DNA from: Luteimicrobium xylanilyticum
Lineage (GTDB): Bacteria; Actinomycetota; Actinomycetes; Actinomycetales; Cellulomonadaceae
Direction: 5' to 3'
DNA length: 64,000 nucleotides
NCBI RefSeq assembly: GCF_009429125.1
Contig: NZ_CP045529.1
Location: 3,224,001 to 3,288,000, forward strand
The position numbers were made by a program, and so were the translations under genes. Of the stretch, positions 55,326 through 64,000 are shown in pieces (position 1 is the first letter of the stretch; every line of letters begins with the position of its first letter). The notes under the pieces were generated by a model. That model was not told where the DNA came from. It did not search any database and worked only from the letters and a program-made list of their open reading frames with translations.

Positions 55326-56117
55326 ATGGCCGAGAAGCAGAGCATCTTCGGGCGCATCGCCCAGCTCACCAAGGCGAACATCAACGCCCTGCTCGACAAC
55401 GCGGAGGACCCGCAGAAGATGCTGGACCAGCTGGTCCGCGACTACACGAACAGCATCGCGGAGGCCGAGCAGGCCGTCGCGCAGACCATCGGCAACCTGC
55501 GGCTCGCCGAGCAGGACTACAACGAGGACGTCCGCGCCTCGCAGGACTGGGGCCAGAAGGCGCTCGCCGCCTCGACGCAGGCCGACAAGTACCGTGCGGC
55601 GGGCGACACCGCGAACGCCGACAAGTTCGACAACCTCGCGAAGGTCGCGCTCGGCAAGCAGATCCAGGCCGAGCAGGAGGTCAAGCAGGCCGAGCCGCTC
55701 ATCGCCTCCCAGCGCGAGACCGTCGAGAAGCTCAAGACCGGCCTCGCGACCATGAAGGACAAGCTCGGCGAGCTCAAGTCGAAGCGCGACTCGCTCGTCG
55801 CCCGCGCGAAGACCGCCGAGGCCCAGCAGCAGGTCCAGAGCGCGATCGGCTCGATCAACGTCCTGGACCCGACGAGCGAGGTGTCGCGCTTCGAGGAGAA
55901 GGTCCGCCGTCAGGAGGCCCTCGCGCAGGGTCAGGCGGAGATCGCGGCGTCGTCGCTCGACTCGCAGTTCGCGGAGCTCGAGAGCTCGGGCGAGGAGATC
56001 GAGATCGAGGCCCGGCTGGCCGCCCTCAAGGGCACCGGCGCGGCGACGCCGGCCGTTGCCGCGACCCCCGTGACCCCCGAGATCGCGGCCCCGCCCGCCA
56101 CCGACGCGCAGTCCTAG
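55326..56117 (+). CDS. PspA/IM30-family envelope stress protein
   Basis: 263 residues, almost all coiled-coil helix (about 20-225). The family start EKQSIFGRIAQLTKANINALLDNAEDPQKMLDQLVRDY is a perfect PspA match. PspA/Vipp1 forms ESCRT-III-like rods that remodel and protect damaged membranes. The C-terminal ~40 residues are Ala/Thr/Pro-rich and disordered. It follows the TPM protein by 77 bp and ends before a strong terminator. Known actinobacterial PspA partners (ClgR, Rv2743c, Rv2742c) are not here, so the TPM protein may be its membrane partner. Confidence 0.93.
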   Translation: MAEKQSIFGRIAQLTKANINALLDNAEDPQKMLDQLVRDYTNSIAEAEQAVAQTIGNLRLAEQDYNEDVRASQDWGQKALAASTQADKYRAAGDTANADKFDNLAKVALGKQIQAEQEVKQAEPLIASQRETVEKLKTGLATMKDKLGELKSKRDSLVARAKTAEAQQQVQSAIGSINVLDPTSEVSRFEEKVRRQEALAQGQAEIAASSLDSQFAELESSGEEIEIEARLAALKGTGAATPAVAATPVTPEIAAPPATDAQS

Positions 56118-56194
56118 GTCGGGACCACCGGGCGCACACCCGGAAGGCAACCAGGACTGCACACCGCGCGTGCACCTCTGCGCGGGCTCCCCAG

Positions 56195-56226
56195 GGCGGG
56201 TCCGGCCGACGTCGGCCGGACCCGCC
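56195..56226. terminator. Perfect hairpin after the TPM-PspA operon
   Basis: Two perfect 16-nt arms (56195-56210 and 56211-56226) with no formal loop, followed by TTGGCGTT. It lies 77 bp past the PspA stop. Confidence 0.7.
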
Positions 56227-56252
56227 TTGGCGTTCCCATCCCCTCCCCTCCC

Positions 56253-56316
56253 CCGCGAGGTATACCGGCGGCCGTACTACCTCGCGAGGTAGTACGGCCG
56301 CCGGTATACCTCGCGG
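56253..56316. repeat. Perfect 64-bp palindrome B
   Basis: 32-nt arms (56253-56284 and 56285-56316) are exact reverse complements with no spacer. The centre is CTCGCGAG and each arm also contains GGTATACC and GGCGGCC sub-palindromes. Bases 56264-56298 are identical to 36343-36377 in palindrome A. It lies between the PspA terminator and the NYN gene. Confidence 0.9.
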
Positions 56317-56347
56317 ACGACGGCGGCCGCGCGGATAGGCTGGCGGC

Positions 56348-56965
56348 ATGAGCGACCCGAGCGCGACCGTCTCCCCATCCCAGCCCGCCGCCGACGGCGC
56401 GGGACCGGCCGTCGCCCCCACGTACCTGCTCGTGGACGGCGAGAACATCGACGCGACGCTCGGGATGAGCGTGCTCGGTCACCGTCCCAGCCCCGAGGAG
56501 CGCCCGCGCTGGGACCGGATCGCGTCGTTCGTGGGAGCCCAGTGGGGCGCCCCCGTCGTCCCGCTGTTCTTCCTCAACGCGACGTCCGGCCAGCTCCCGA
56601 TGCCGTTCGTGCAGGCGCTCCTCGCGATGGGCTACCGGCCCGTCCCCCTCGCTGGCAACGGGACCGAGAAGGTCGTCGACATGGGTATCCAGCGCACCCT
56701 GGAGGCGCTGCGGGACCGCCCGGGGAACGTGGTGCTCGCGAGCCACGACGGCGACTTCATCCCCCAGGTCGAGGCGCTGCTCGGCGAGGACCGGCGCGTG
56801 GGGCTGCTGGGCTTCCGCGAGTTCGTCAACCTGCGCATGACGGAGCTCGCGAGCCGCGGCCTGGAGATCCTGGACCTCGAGCACGACGTCCAGGCCTTCC
56901 AGGCCCCGCTGCCGCGCGTGCGGATCATCCCGATCGAGGAGTTCGACCCGCTGCGCTTCCTCTGA
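56348..56965 (+). CDS. NYN-domain (PIN-like) RNase
   Basis: 205 residues. The metal-binding acidic residues of the NYN/PIN fold are visible: Asp30 in LLVDGENID, Asp111 in EKVVDMGIQ, and Asp134/Asp136 in ASHDGDFIPQ. FREFVNLRMTELASRGLEILDLEHDVQAF is the usual C-terminal part of this LabA-like subgroup. Likely an RNA-cleaving enzyme; targets unknown. It stands alone between the large palindrome and the two-component system. Confidence 0.88.
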   Translation: MSDPSATVSPSQPAADGAGPAVAPTYLLVDGENIDATLGMSVLGHRPSPEERPRWDRIASFVGAQWGAPVVPLFFLNATSGQLPMPFVQALLAMGYRPVPLAGNGTEKVVDMGIQRTLEALRDRPGNVVLASHDGDFIPQVEALLGEDRRVGLLGFREFVNLRMTELASRGLEILDLEHDVQAFQAPLPRVRIIPIEEFDPLRFL

Positions 56966-57019
56966 GTGTTCCCGGCCCGTTGCCAGGAATTCTCCAGGCA
57001 ACGGGGACACACTCGATCC

Positions 57020-57748
57020 ATGGGGAGTCCTGAGGCGCGGCTCGTGGTCGTCGACGACGAGCCCAACATCCGTGAGCTGCTGTCCACGTCGCTGCGGTTC
57101 GCCGGGTTCGAGGTGCATGCCGCCGCGGACGGGCAGAACGCGCTCAAGCTCGTCCGCGACCTGGACCCTGACCTCGTCGTGCTCGACGTCATGCTGCCCG
57201 ACATGGACGGCTTCACCGTCACCCGGCGCATGCGCGAGAAGGGCCAGTACACGCCCGTCCTGTTCCTGACGGCGCGCGACGACACGCAGGACAAGATCGC
57301 GGGCCTGACGGTCGGCGGCGACGACTACGTCACCAAGCCGTTCAGCCTCGAGGAGGTCGTCGCCCGCATCCGCGCCGTGCTCCGCCGCACGCACGCCGAG
57401 CCCGACGACACCGCCGTCCTGCGCTTCGCGGACCTCGAGCTCGACGAGGACTCGCACGAGGTGCACCGCGCCGGCCAGCTCGTCGAGCTGTCGCCCACCG
57501 AGTTCAAGCTGCTGCGCTACCTCATGCTCAACGGCGGCCGCGTGCTCTCCAAGGCGCAGATCCTCGACCACGTGTGGCAGTACGACTGGGGCGGCGACGC
57601 GAACATCGTCGAGTCCTACATCTCCTACCTGCGCCGCAAGATCGACACCCTCACCACCACGGGGCCCGACGGCGAGCAGGTGCCGCTGCCCGCCCTGATC
57701 CAGACCAAGCGCGGCGTCGGGTACCTGCTCCGCCAGCCCCCGCGGTGA
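57020..57748 (+). CDS. OmpR-family response regulator
   Basis: 242 residues. The receiver domain (about 8-120) has the acidic pocket at Asp12/Asp13, phospho-acceptor Asp56 (LVVLDVMLPDMDG), Thr84 and Lys106 (TKPFS). The DNA-binding winged helix (about 140-240) has LSPTEFKLLRYLMLNGGRVLSKAQILDHVW and IVESYISYLRRKID. It resembles actinobacterial TrcR/PrrA-type regulators. It is followed 22 bp later by its histidine kinase. Confidence 0.93.
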   Translation: MGSPEARLVVVDDEPNIRELLSTSLRFAGFEVHAAADGQNALKLVRDLDPDLVVLDVMLPDMDGFTVTRRMREKGQYTPVLFLTARDDTQDKIAGLTVGGDDYVTKPFSLEEVVARIRAVLRRTHAEPDDTAVLRFADLELDEDSHEVHRAGQLVELSPTEFKLLRYLMLNGGRVLSKAQILDHVWQYDWGGDANIVESYISYLRRKIDTLTTTGPDGEQVPLPALIQTKRGVGYLLRQPPR

Positions 57749-57770
57749 CCGTCGTGACAGCGGGCACCCC

Positions 57771-59426
57771 GTGACGTTCATGAAGCAGTCCGGCAAGCCG
57801 ACCGCCCGAGTCGACGTGGACGAGACCCCCACTCCTCCCCCGGCCCCGCCGGAGAGTGGTGCCGGCACGCCCGCGCCCGACGACGGCCCGCGCGTCCTGC
57901 ACGTCGACGCACCCCCCGGCAGCCCTCGGTGGGGTTGGTGGGCGCGCATCCCGCTGCGGTCGCGGCTCGTGGCGATCGTCTCCGCGCTCCTCGCCGTCGG
58001 GCTGGTCGTCGCCGCGGTGGCGAGCATCACGCTCGTCCAGCGGTACCTCGTGGGAAAGGTCGACGACGAACTGACGCAGAACGTGACGGCCGTCGTGTCC
58101 CAGGTCTCCCAGATGCAACGCGGAGCCTCGGTCGGCAACGGTCTTCTGCCGTCGGAGTACTACGTCGACGTCGTCGGAACCGACGGCGAGTCAGGCTCCT
58201 ACACCTGGGGCCACGTGACGGACCGCTACGGCACGCCCCAGGTCCCCGACCTGACCCCGCTCCAGGTCAAGCTGCGCGGCGGTGAGGCCTTCACCGTCGA
58301 CGCCCAGTACAAGAACGGCAAGGACAGCGGCACCCAGTGGCGCCTGCTCGCGATGACGTACCCGACCACGACGGGCGACACCGTCATCGTGTACGTCGGC
58401 CTTCCGCTCGCGGACGTCCAGTCGACGGTCCACCAGCTCGGCAAGGTCCTCGGCCTCACCGCGTTCGCTGTGATCATTGCGGGGGCGGCGCTCGGCTACT
58501 GGCTGGTCCGTCGCGAGCTGCGCCCCCTGCACGCGATCGAGACGACGGCCGCCGCGATCGCGGGAGGCGACCTCGCCCGCCGCATCCCGCAGGAGCCCCC
58601 GACCACCGAGGTCGGCTCTCTCACGGCGTCGCTCAACGCGATGCTCGCGCAGATCGAGGAGTCGTTCGCGGCGCAGGAGGCGTCGGAGGGACGGATGCGC
58701 CGTTTCGTCTCGGACGCCTCGCACGAGCTCCGTACCCCCCTCGCGACGATCCGTGGCTACGGCGAGCTGTACCGCATGGGCGCGCTGACGACGTCGGACC
58801 AGGTCGACGACACCATGCGCCGCATCGAGGACTCCGCGAGCCGCATGGGCACGCTCGTCAACGACCTCCTCGCGCTGGCGCGGCTCGACGAGGGTCGCCC
58901 GGTCCGCAAGGAGCCCGTCGACCTCACGGCGCTCGCGCACGATGCCACGCGCGACCTCGAGGCCCTCGACCCCACCCGCCCGGTCGCGCTCGTCTCGCTC
59001 GCCCCGCCCCGGCCCGGCGACGCGGGCGCCGTCGTGCCCGACGTCGTCGTCACGGGCGACGAGGACCGGCTGCGGCAGGTCCTTGCGAACCTCGTGGGCA
59101 ACGTCGTGCGGCACACCCCGGCGGGAACGCCCGCCCAGCTCGCCGTCGGTCTCACGGACGACGGCGCGCGCGGCGTCGTCGAGGTCCGCGACCACGGTCC
59201 GGGCGTGAGCGCCGAGCAGGCCCAGCACGTGTTCGAGCGGTTCTACCGCGCGGACTCGTCGCGCAACCGCGCGTCGGGCGGCTCGGGGCTGGGCCTCGCG
59301 ATCGTCGCCGCGATCGTCGGCGCGCACGACGGCCACGTCGCCGTCCGCGACACTCCGGGCGGCGGGCTGACGGTCCGGCTCGAGGTGCCCGTCGCGGTGG
59401 CCGCTCCGACCGCCGCGTCAGAGTAG
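57771..59426 (+). CDS. Sensor histidine kinase (TrcS-like)
   Basis: 551 residues. A long Pro-rich cytoplasmic head (1-58) precedes TM1 (about 63-88). An extracytoplasmic sensor (about 90-215) and TM2 (about 225-246) follow, then HAMP (RRELRPLHAIETTAAAIAGGDL). The HisKA domain has phospho-His318 in SDASHELRTPLATIRGY. The HATPase has Asn444 (LANLVGNVVRHTP), DHGPGVS and GGSGLGLAIV. It autophosphorylates in response to an unknown envelope signal and passes phosphate to the regulator upstream. GTG or ATG (57780) start. Confidence 0.94.
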   Translation: MTFMKQSGKPTARVDVDETPTPPPAPPESGAGTPAPDDGPRVLHVDAPPGSPRWGWWARIPLRSRLVAIVSALLAVGLVVAAVASITLVQRYLVGKVDDELTQNVTAVVSQVSQMQRGASVGNGLLPSEYYVDVVGTDGESGSYTWGHVTDRYGTPQVPDLTPLQVKLRGGEAFTVDAQYKNGKDSGTQWRLLAMTYPTTTGDTVIVYVGLPLADVQSTVHQLGKVLGLTAFAVIIAGAALGYWLVRRELRPLHAIETTAAAIAGGDLARRIPQEPPTTEVGSLTASLNAMLAQIEESFAAQEASEGRMRRFVSDASHELRTPLATIRGYGELYRMGALTTSDQVDDTMRRIEDSASRMGTLVNDLLALARLDEGRPVRKEPVDLTALAHDATRDLEALDPTRPVALVSLAPPRPGDAGAVVPDVVVTGDEDRLRQVLANLVGNVVRHTPAGTPAQLAVGLTDDGARGVVEVRDHGPGVSAEQAQHVFERFYRADSSRNRASGGSGLGLAIVAAIVGAHDGHVAVRDTPGGGLTVRLEVPVAVAAPTAASE

Positions 59427-59464
59427 GCTCGCAGGCGTCAGAACACGAACGACGAAGGCGGGGC

Positions 59465-60184
59465 ATGGGCGTCCACGACGCACATCAATGGCTCGGCTCC
59501 TCCTGGCTCCGGTCCTGCCGGGGTGCGGGCGCGACAGCGCCCGACGAGGAGGTCCGCGCGGTAGGACAGCGGCTCCTCGACCGGTGGTCGCACCCGTCAC
59601 GGTCGTTCCACAACGTCCGGCACCTCATGGACGTGCTGGGTCGTGTCGACGAGCTCTCGCAGGAGACCCACGAGCCGGACGCCGTCCGGCTGGCCGCCTG
59701 GTACCACGGGGCCGTCTTCGCGCACGACACGGACGCGGAGCACGCGACGACGGGCAGCGAGGACGAGGACGCGAGCGCCCTGCTCGCGCACGACGAGCTG
59801 GCCGGCCTCGGCGTCCCCGAACGGACGGCCGCGCGCGTGCGCGACCTCGTCGCGATGCTCCACCGGCACTACCCGGAGCCGGGAGACGGCGACGCGGCCG
59901 TGCTGTCCGACGCCGACCTCGCACTCCTCGCCGGCGAGCCGCAGCGGTACAAGGAGTACCTCCGCGCGGTCCGCGAGGAGTACGCGGAGATCCCGCTGCG
60001 CGAGTTCCTGGAGGCGCGCCGCCTCATCGTGTCCCGGTTCCTCGCGCGTCCCGCCATCTACTGGAGCCCGATGGGCCATGCGTGGGAAGAGGCGGCCCGG
60101 CAGAACCTCCAGGCGGAGCAGGCCCGCATCGACAAGGAGCTGGCCCGCCTCGCGGCCGAGCCTCCCGCCGATCCCGCGGCCTGA
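59465..60184 (+). CDS. HD-superfamily metal-dependent phosphohydrolase-like protein
   Basis: 239 residues. Conserved metal-ligand segments of the COG4339-like group are present: SHPSRSFHNVRHLMDVL (two His), AAWYHGAVF, and SEDEDASALLAHDEL. A second part, SDADLALLAGEPQRYKEYLRAVREEYAEIP, carries the conserved DxDL acid cluster. The substrate is unknown. It begins 38 bp after the histidine kinase with AAGGCGGGG as ribosome site. Confidence 0.82.
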   Translation: MGVHDAHQWLGSSWLRSCRGAGATAPDEEVRAVGQRLLDRWSHPSRSFHNVRHLMDVLGRVDELSQETHEPDAVRLAAWYHGAVFAHDTDAEHATTGSEDEDASALLAHDELAGLGVPERTAARVRDLVAMLHRHYPEPGDGDAAVLSDADLALLAGEPQRYKEYLRAVREEYAEIPLREFLEARRLIVSRFLARPAIYWSPMGHAWEEAARQNLQAEQARIDKELARLAAEPPADPAA

Positions 60185-60314
60185 GACCCGTCCCCGACGC
60201 GCGCCCGGCGTGCGTCGTGCACAGGCGCCGTACCGGGCTCCCCCGACCGAACGGTCACGGCCCTAACGTCGTGCTCCGGTCGGGCCCGTCCGGGGCCCGG
60301 GGACGGAGGACACG

Positions 60315-60605
60315 GTGAGCAAGTTCGAGGTGGACAGCGCCGACGTCGCGCACGCGGCACGGACGGTCGACAGCACCGCCGCCGCGGTGCGAAGCGAGGT
60401 GGCGGCGATGCTGCACCGGCTGGAGGAGCTCCAGGCCACGTGGCGCGGGGAGGCGGCCGCACGGTTCGCGGCGGTCGTCGACGACTGGCGGGCCGTGCAG
60501 GTCCGCGTCGACGAGTCGCTCGGCGGGATCCAGGTCGCCATGGTGGGGGCGGCACAGACGTACGAGGACGCCGAGGCCGGTGCCGCGGCACTCTTCGGAG
60601 GCTGA
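60315..60605 (+). CDS. WXG100-family protein, without ESX genes
   Basis: 96 residues, GTG start. Two helices flank the WRG turn (Trp43-Arg44-Gly45 in QATWRGEAAARF), the WXG hairpin typical of ESAT-6-like proteins. The C-terminus ends in YEDAEAGAAALFGG, including the YxxxD/E-like export signal (YEDAE). Type VII ATPases or a partner WXG gene are not found here, so it may be an orphan substrate of an ESX system elsewhere, or a cytoplasmic relative. Confidence 0.8.
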   Translation: MSKFEVDSADVAHAARTVDSTAAAVRSEVAAMLHRLEELQATWRGEAAARFAAVVDDWRAVQVRVDESLGGIQVAMVGAAQTYEDAEAGAAALFGG

Positions 60606-60627
60606 GCCGGGCTGAGAGGATCGGAGC

Positions 60628-60930
60628 ATGACCATCCTCATCGACGACGCGCGCTGGCCCCGGCACGGGACCGTGTGGGGCCATCTCGTCAGCGACGCGT
60701 CGACCGACGAGCTGCACGCGTTCGCGGACGCCGCGGGCATCCCGCGCCGAGCGTTCGACCTCGACCACTACGACTACCCGGTCGAGCGGTACGACGAGCT
60801 CGTCGCGGCGGGCGCGCTGCCCGTCGACCGGCGGGAGATGGTCCGGCGCCTGGCCGCGTCGGGGCTGCGGGTCGCAGGCCGCGACCGCGCGGCGCGGCGG
60901 GCGGTCAGCCCGTCGGACCACCACCACTGA
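60628..60930 (+). CDS. DUF4031-family protein
   Basis: 100 residues. Starts TILIDDARWPRHGTVWGHLVSDASTDELHAFADAAGI, followed by DLDHYDYPVERYDELVAAGA, the conserved DUF4031 blocks. The C-terminus ends DHHH. Function unknown; the gene is common in actinobacteria. It lies 22 bp after the WXG100 gene, and its 3' end overlaps a convergent gene by 26 bp. Confidence 0.78.
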   Translation: MTILIDDARWPRHGTVWGHLVSDASTDELHAFADAAGIPRRAFDLDHYDYPVERYDELVAAGALPVDRREMVRRLAASGLRVAGRDRAARRAVSPSDHHH

Positions 60931-61642
60931 CGACGAGCCGCGCGCCGGTCACGCTGTCCTCCACGCTGACGGCGCGAGCCACCGCGACCGAGGCCGCCAC
61001 CACGAGCGGTCCCGCCCGGCGCGCGGCCGCGTCGGAGTCGTCCCCCGGCCCGACGACGAGCCCCACCGCCGCGGCGGGCAGCCCCTGGACCTCGGGGACG
61101 GGGGCTGCCAGAGCGAGCGTGCCGTCGTCGGCGCGGACCAGGGTGAGCTCGGTGGACCGTGCCCCCACGGGGCCAGTCAGGCCGAGCGCGACCGCCACGG
61201 CGCTGAGCGCGGCGTCCGAGTCGGCGCCGCTGCTGCGCCCCGAGGGGGGATCCGGGTCGGCGCCGGCGTCGTCGGCCCCGGCGCCGCGCACGCGGACGAC
61301 GCAGCGCAGCCGCGCCGCGCCCTCGGCCGCCGGGTCGAGGACGGTCACGTGCGACTCGGCGCCGGTCAGCTCGTGCAGCCTCCGCAGGTGGGGCAGCGCG
61401 GCCTCGCGCAGGCGCGTCGCGACGGGCGCCCGCTCCCCGAGCGCCCAGAGCGTCGTACCGGGCACGTACCCGCCCGACGACGTCCGCGCGAGCAGCCCGA
61501 GCCGCTCGAGGTCGGTCGCGATCCGGTGCGCCGTCGAGGTGGCGAGCCCGGCGCGCGCGGCGAGCTCGGTCGGGGTCAGGGGTGCACCGTCGTCGTCGAA
61601 CGCCGACAGGAGGCGCACCGCGCGGTCCAGCAGCCCGTCCAT
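60905..61642 (-). CDS. IclR-like transcriptional regulator
   Basis: 245 residues. An IclR-type winged helix (about 1-70) has DRAVRLLSAFDDDGAPLTPTELAARAGLATSTAHRIATDLERLGLL. A degraded or shortened effector domain follows (REAALPHLRRLHELTGAESHVTVLD). The usual IclR effector core is only partly recognisable, with a Gly/Asp-rich insertion near 128-145. The start (MDGLLDRAV) is preceded by an in-frame GTG. Targets unknown. Transcription converges on the DUF4031 gene. Confidence 0.75.
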   Translation of the reverse strand: MDGLLDRAVRLLSAFDDDGAPLTPTELAARAGLATSTAHRIATDLERLGLLARTSSGGYVPGTTLWALGERAPVATRLREAALPHLRRLHELTGAESHVTVLDPAAEGAARLRCVVRVRGAGADDAGADPDPPSGRSSGADSDAALSAVAVALGLTGPVGARSTELTLVRADDGTLALAAPVPEVQGLPAAAVGLVVGPGDDSDAAARRAGPLVVAASVAVARAVSVEDSVTGARLVVSGGGPTG

Positions 61643-61700
61643 CACCCCATCTTCCCCGACGCGCCTGGGCGTTCCGCCGGACGGACCGGTCCGAGTACGA

Positions 61701-61747
61701 CGACGGGCCGCCGTCCCCGGCGCGAAGCCGGGGCCGACGGCCCGTCG
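61701..61747 (-). terminator. groEL terminator
   Basis: A 10-bp outer stem (61701-61710 with 61738-61747) encloses a CCCCGGC/GCCGGGG inner stem. It lies 17 bp past the groEL stop, reading on the minus strand. Confidence 0.7.
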
Positions 61748-61763
61748 TACGAGAGGGCGGGAC

Positions 61764-63461
<1,698 letters not shown>

Positions 63462-63505
63462 TCAGGTCACGCGTGCGGTCCGGGGCCTCGCCGGTCGACC
63501 CGGGT

Positions 63506-63532
63506 TTGTCACTCTCAAGGCGAGAGTGCTAA
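63506..63532. promoter_or_regulatory. CIRCE element 1 (HrcA operator)
   Basis: TTGTCACTC-N9-GAGTGCTAA on the plus strand. The right arm matches the consensus perfectly and the left arm at seven of nine bases. It is about 117 bp upstream of groEL. Confidence 0.88.
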
Positions 63533-63540
63533 CGCCATTA

Positions 63541-63567
63541 TTGGCACTCGGCCCTGGCGAGTGCAAG
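63541..63567. promoter_or_regulatory. CIRCE element 2 (HrcA operator)
   Basis: TTGGCACTC-N9-GAGTGCAAG, 35 bp centre-to-centre from CIRCE 1. Each arm has one or two mismatches to consensus. Two sites suggest cooperative HrcA repression of groEL. Confidence 0.82.
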
Positions 63568-63629
63568 ACGCCGGACCTCCCCTGGGCGGGGGTCCCGTAC
63601 GCCCATCGCGAAACGTTAGGCTTCGGCGC

Positions 63630-64000
63630 ATGTCCCTCGACGATCCGCGCACCGTCGCGCCGCGTCGGCTCAGCACGACCGCCCGGACGTGGCGGATCAC
63701 GGTCGCGGCCGCAGCGCTCGTCGTCCTGCTGATCGCGCAGCTCGTCCCGACGACGTTCAAGAACACCAACGACTGGTTCCCGCTGGGCTCGCTGTCGCAG
63801 TACGCGTTCGCAACCAACCCGGACGGCACGGTCAGGTCGGCCTTCATCATCGGCACGACGGCCGACGGGCACGACGTCAAGGTCTGGCTCGACCAGATGG
63901 GCATCGGCGTCGGGCACGCGGAGATCGAGGGCCAGCTCCAGCGGATCGTCGACGACCCCGACCTGCTCGCCGGGGTCGCGCGCGCCTACGCGTGGCGCTA
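63630..64000 (+). CDS. Membrane protein, C-terminus cut by window edge
   Basis: At least 123 residues from the ATG at 63630. A basic head (RRLSTTARTWRI) precedes one transmembrane helix (about 24-42, ITVAAAALVVLLIAQLV). An extracytoplasmic part with NTNDWFPLGSLSQYAF follows. I do not recognise it with certainty; similar segments occur in actinobacterial proteins encoded next to HTTM/vitamin K-dependent carboxylase-like genes. It is divergent from groEL but 62 bp beyond the CIRCE sites. Confidence 0.6.
   Translation, partial: MSLDDPRTVAPRRLSTTARTWRITVAAAALVVLLIAQLVPTTFKNTNDWFPLGSLSQYAFATNPDGTVRSAFIIGTTADGHDVKVWLDQMGIGVGHAEIEGQLQRIVDDPDLLAGVARAYAWR

Overview
The window is very GC-rich chromosomal DNA from an actinobacterium. 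Third codon positions are almost all G or C, GTG starts and ATGA/GTGA stop-start overlaps are common, and the gene neighbourhoods are actinobacterial: FmdB/5-FCL/mscL, XPB with its partner, DUF3027 with a cold-shock protein, DDAH-rocD, and CIRCE-groEL. The two tandem GH3 glycosidases and the overall gene set suggest a saprophytic Micrococcales member close to Cellulomonas, Cellulosimicrobium or Promicromonospora; that placement is inference. I see no prophage, insertion sequence, rRNA or CRISPR array.

Layout. 1-5.6 kb is a sugar-use locus: two GH3 glycosidases, an MFS transporter interrupted by a one-base frameshift, and a divergent TetR regulator with a perfect palindromic operator. 5.6-12.1 kb holds a decayed gene next to tRNA-Ala, a GlxA-type regulator, and a conserved actinobacterial neighbourhood (SepX/GlpR-like division protein, RimJ-like acetyltransferase, 5-formyl-THF cyclo-ligase, FmdB zinc ribbon, SAF protein, mscL). 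Here galU and the moeA/glp gene are missing from their usual place. 12.1-15.3 kb is a TetR, small ORF, DUF6230 and DUF6114-fusion surface locus. 15.3-20 kb is one very large helicase/nuclease-like gene whose ATPase motifs look ruined, with an unusual structured and repetitive upstream region. 20.3-27.8 kb holds an ArsR-arsenate-reductase fusion lacking its catalytic cysteine, a glycolipid-binding fusion, a methyltransferase, tRNA-Arg, folA-thyA, an OsmC/EcsC-like/SRPBCC cluster and a PadR regulator.

28-36.2 kb carries DDAH-rocD arginine catabolism, a tandem universal stress protein, a NlpC/P60 hydrolase behind a c-di-AMP (ydaO-type) riboswitch, a DtxR/IdeR iron regulator, serC and a MarR-MFS pair. 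36.2-41.2 kb has large palindromes, manA with a purine permease, a sugar-phosphate transferase for exopolysaccharide, and DUF2530. 41.2-47.8 kb is a cold-shock/DUF3027/GHKL-ATPase operon, then a flavoprotein with a divergent MarR. 47.8-53.2 kb has a methyltransferase and the XPB helicase pair. 53.2-57 kb is an envelope-stress-like TPM-PspA pair and a NYN nuclease, separated by a perfect 64-bp palindrome that shares a 35-bp core with the one at 36.3 kb. 57-64 kb has an OmpR-type two-component system, an HD hydrolase, an orphan WXG100 protein, DUF4031, an IclR-like regulator, and groEL under two CIRCE operators.

The most unusual items are the paired giant palindromes, the catalytically disarmed ArsR-LMWP fusion, the motif-degenerate helicase with its leader repeats and hairpins, the SepX neighbourhood without glp, and the DUF6230/DUF6114 locus with a probable leaderless small ORF.
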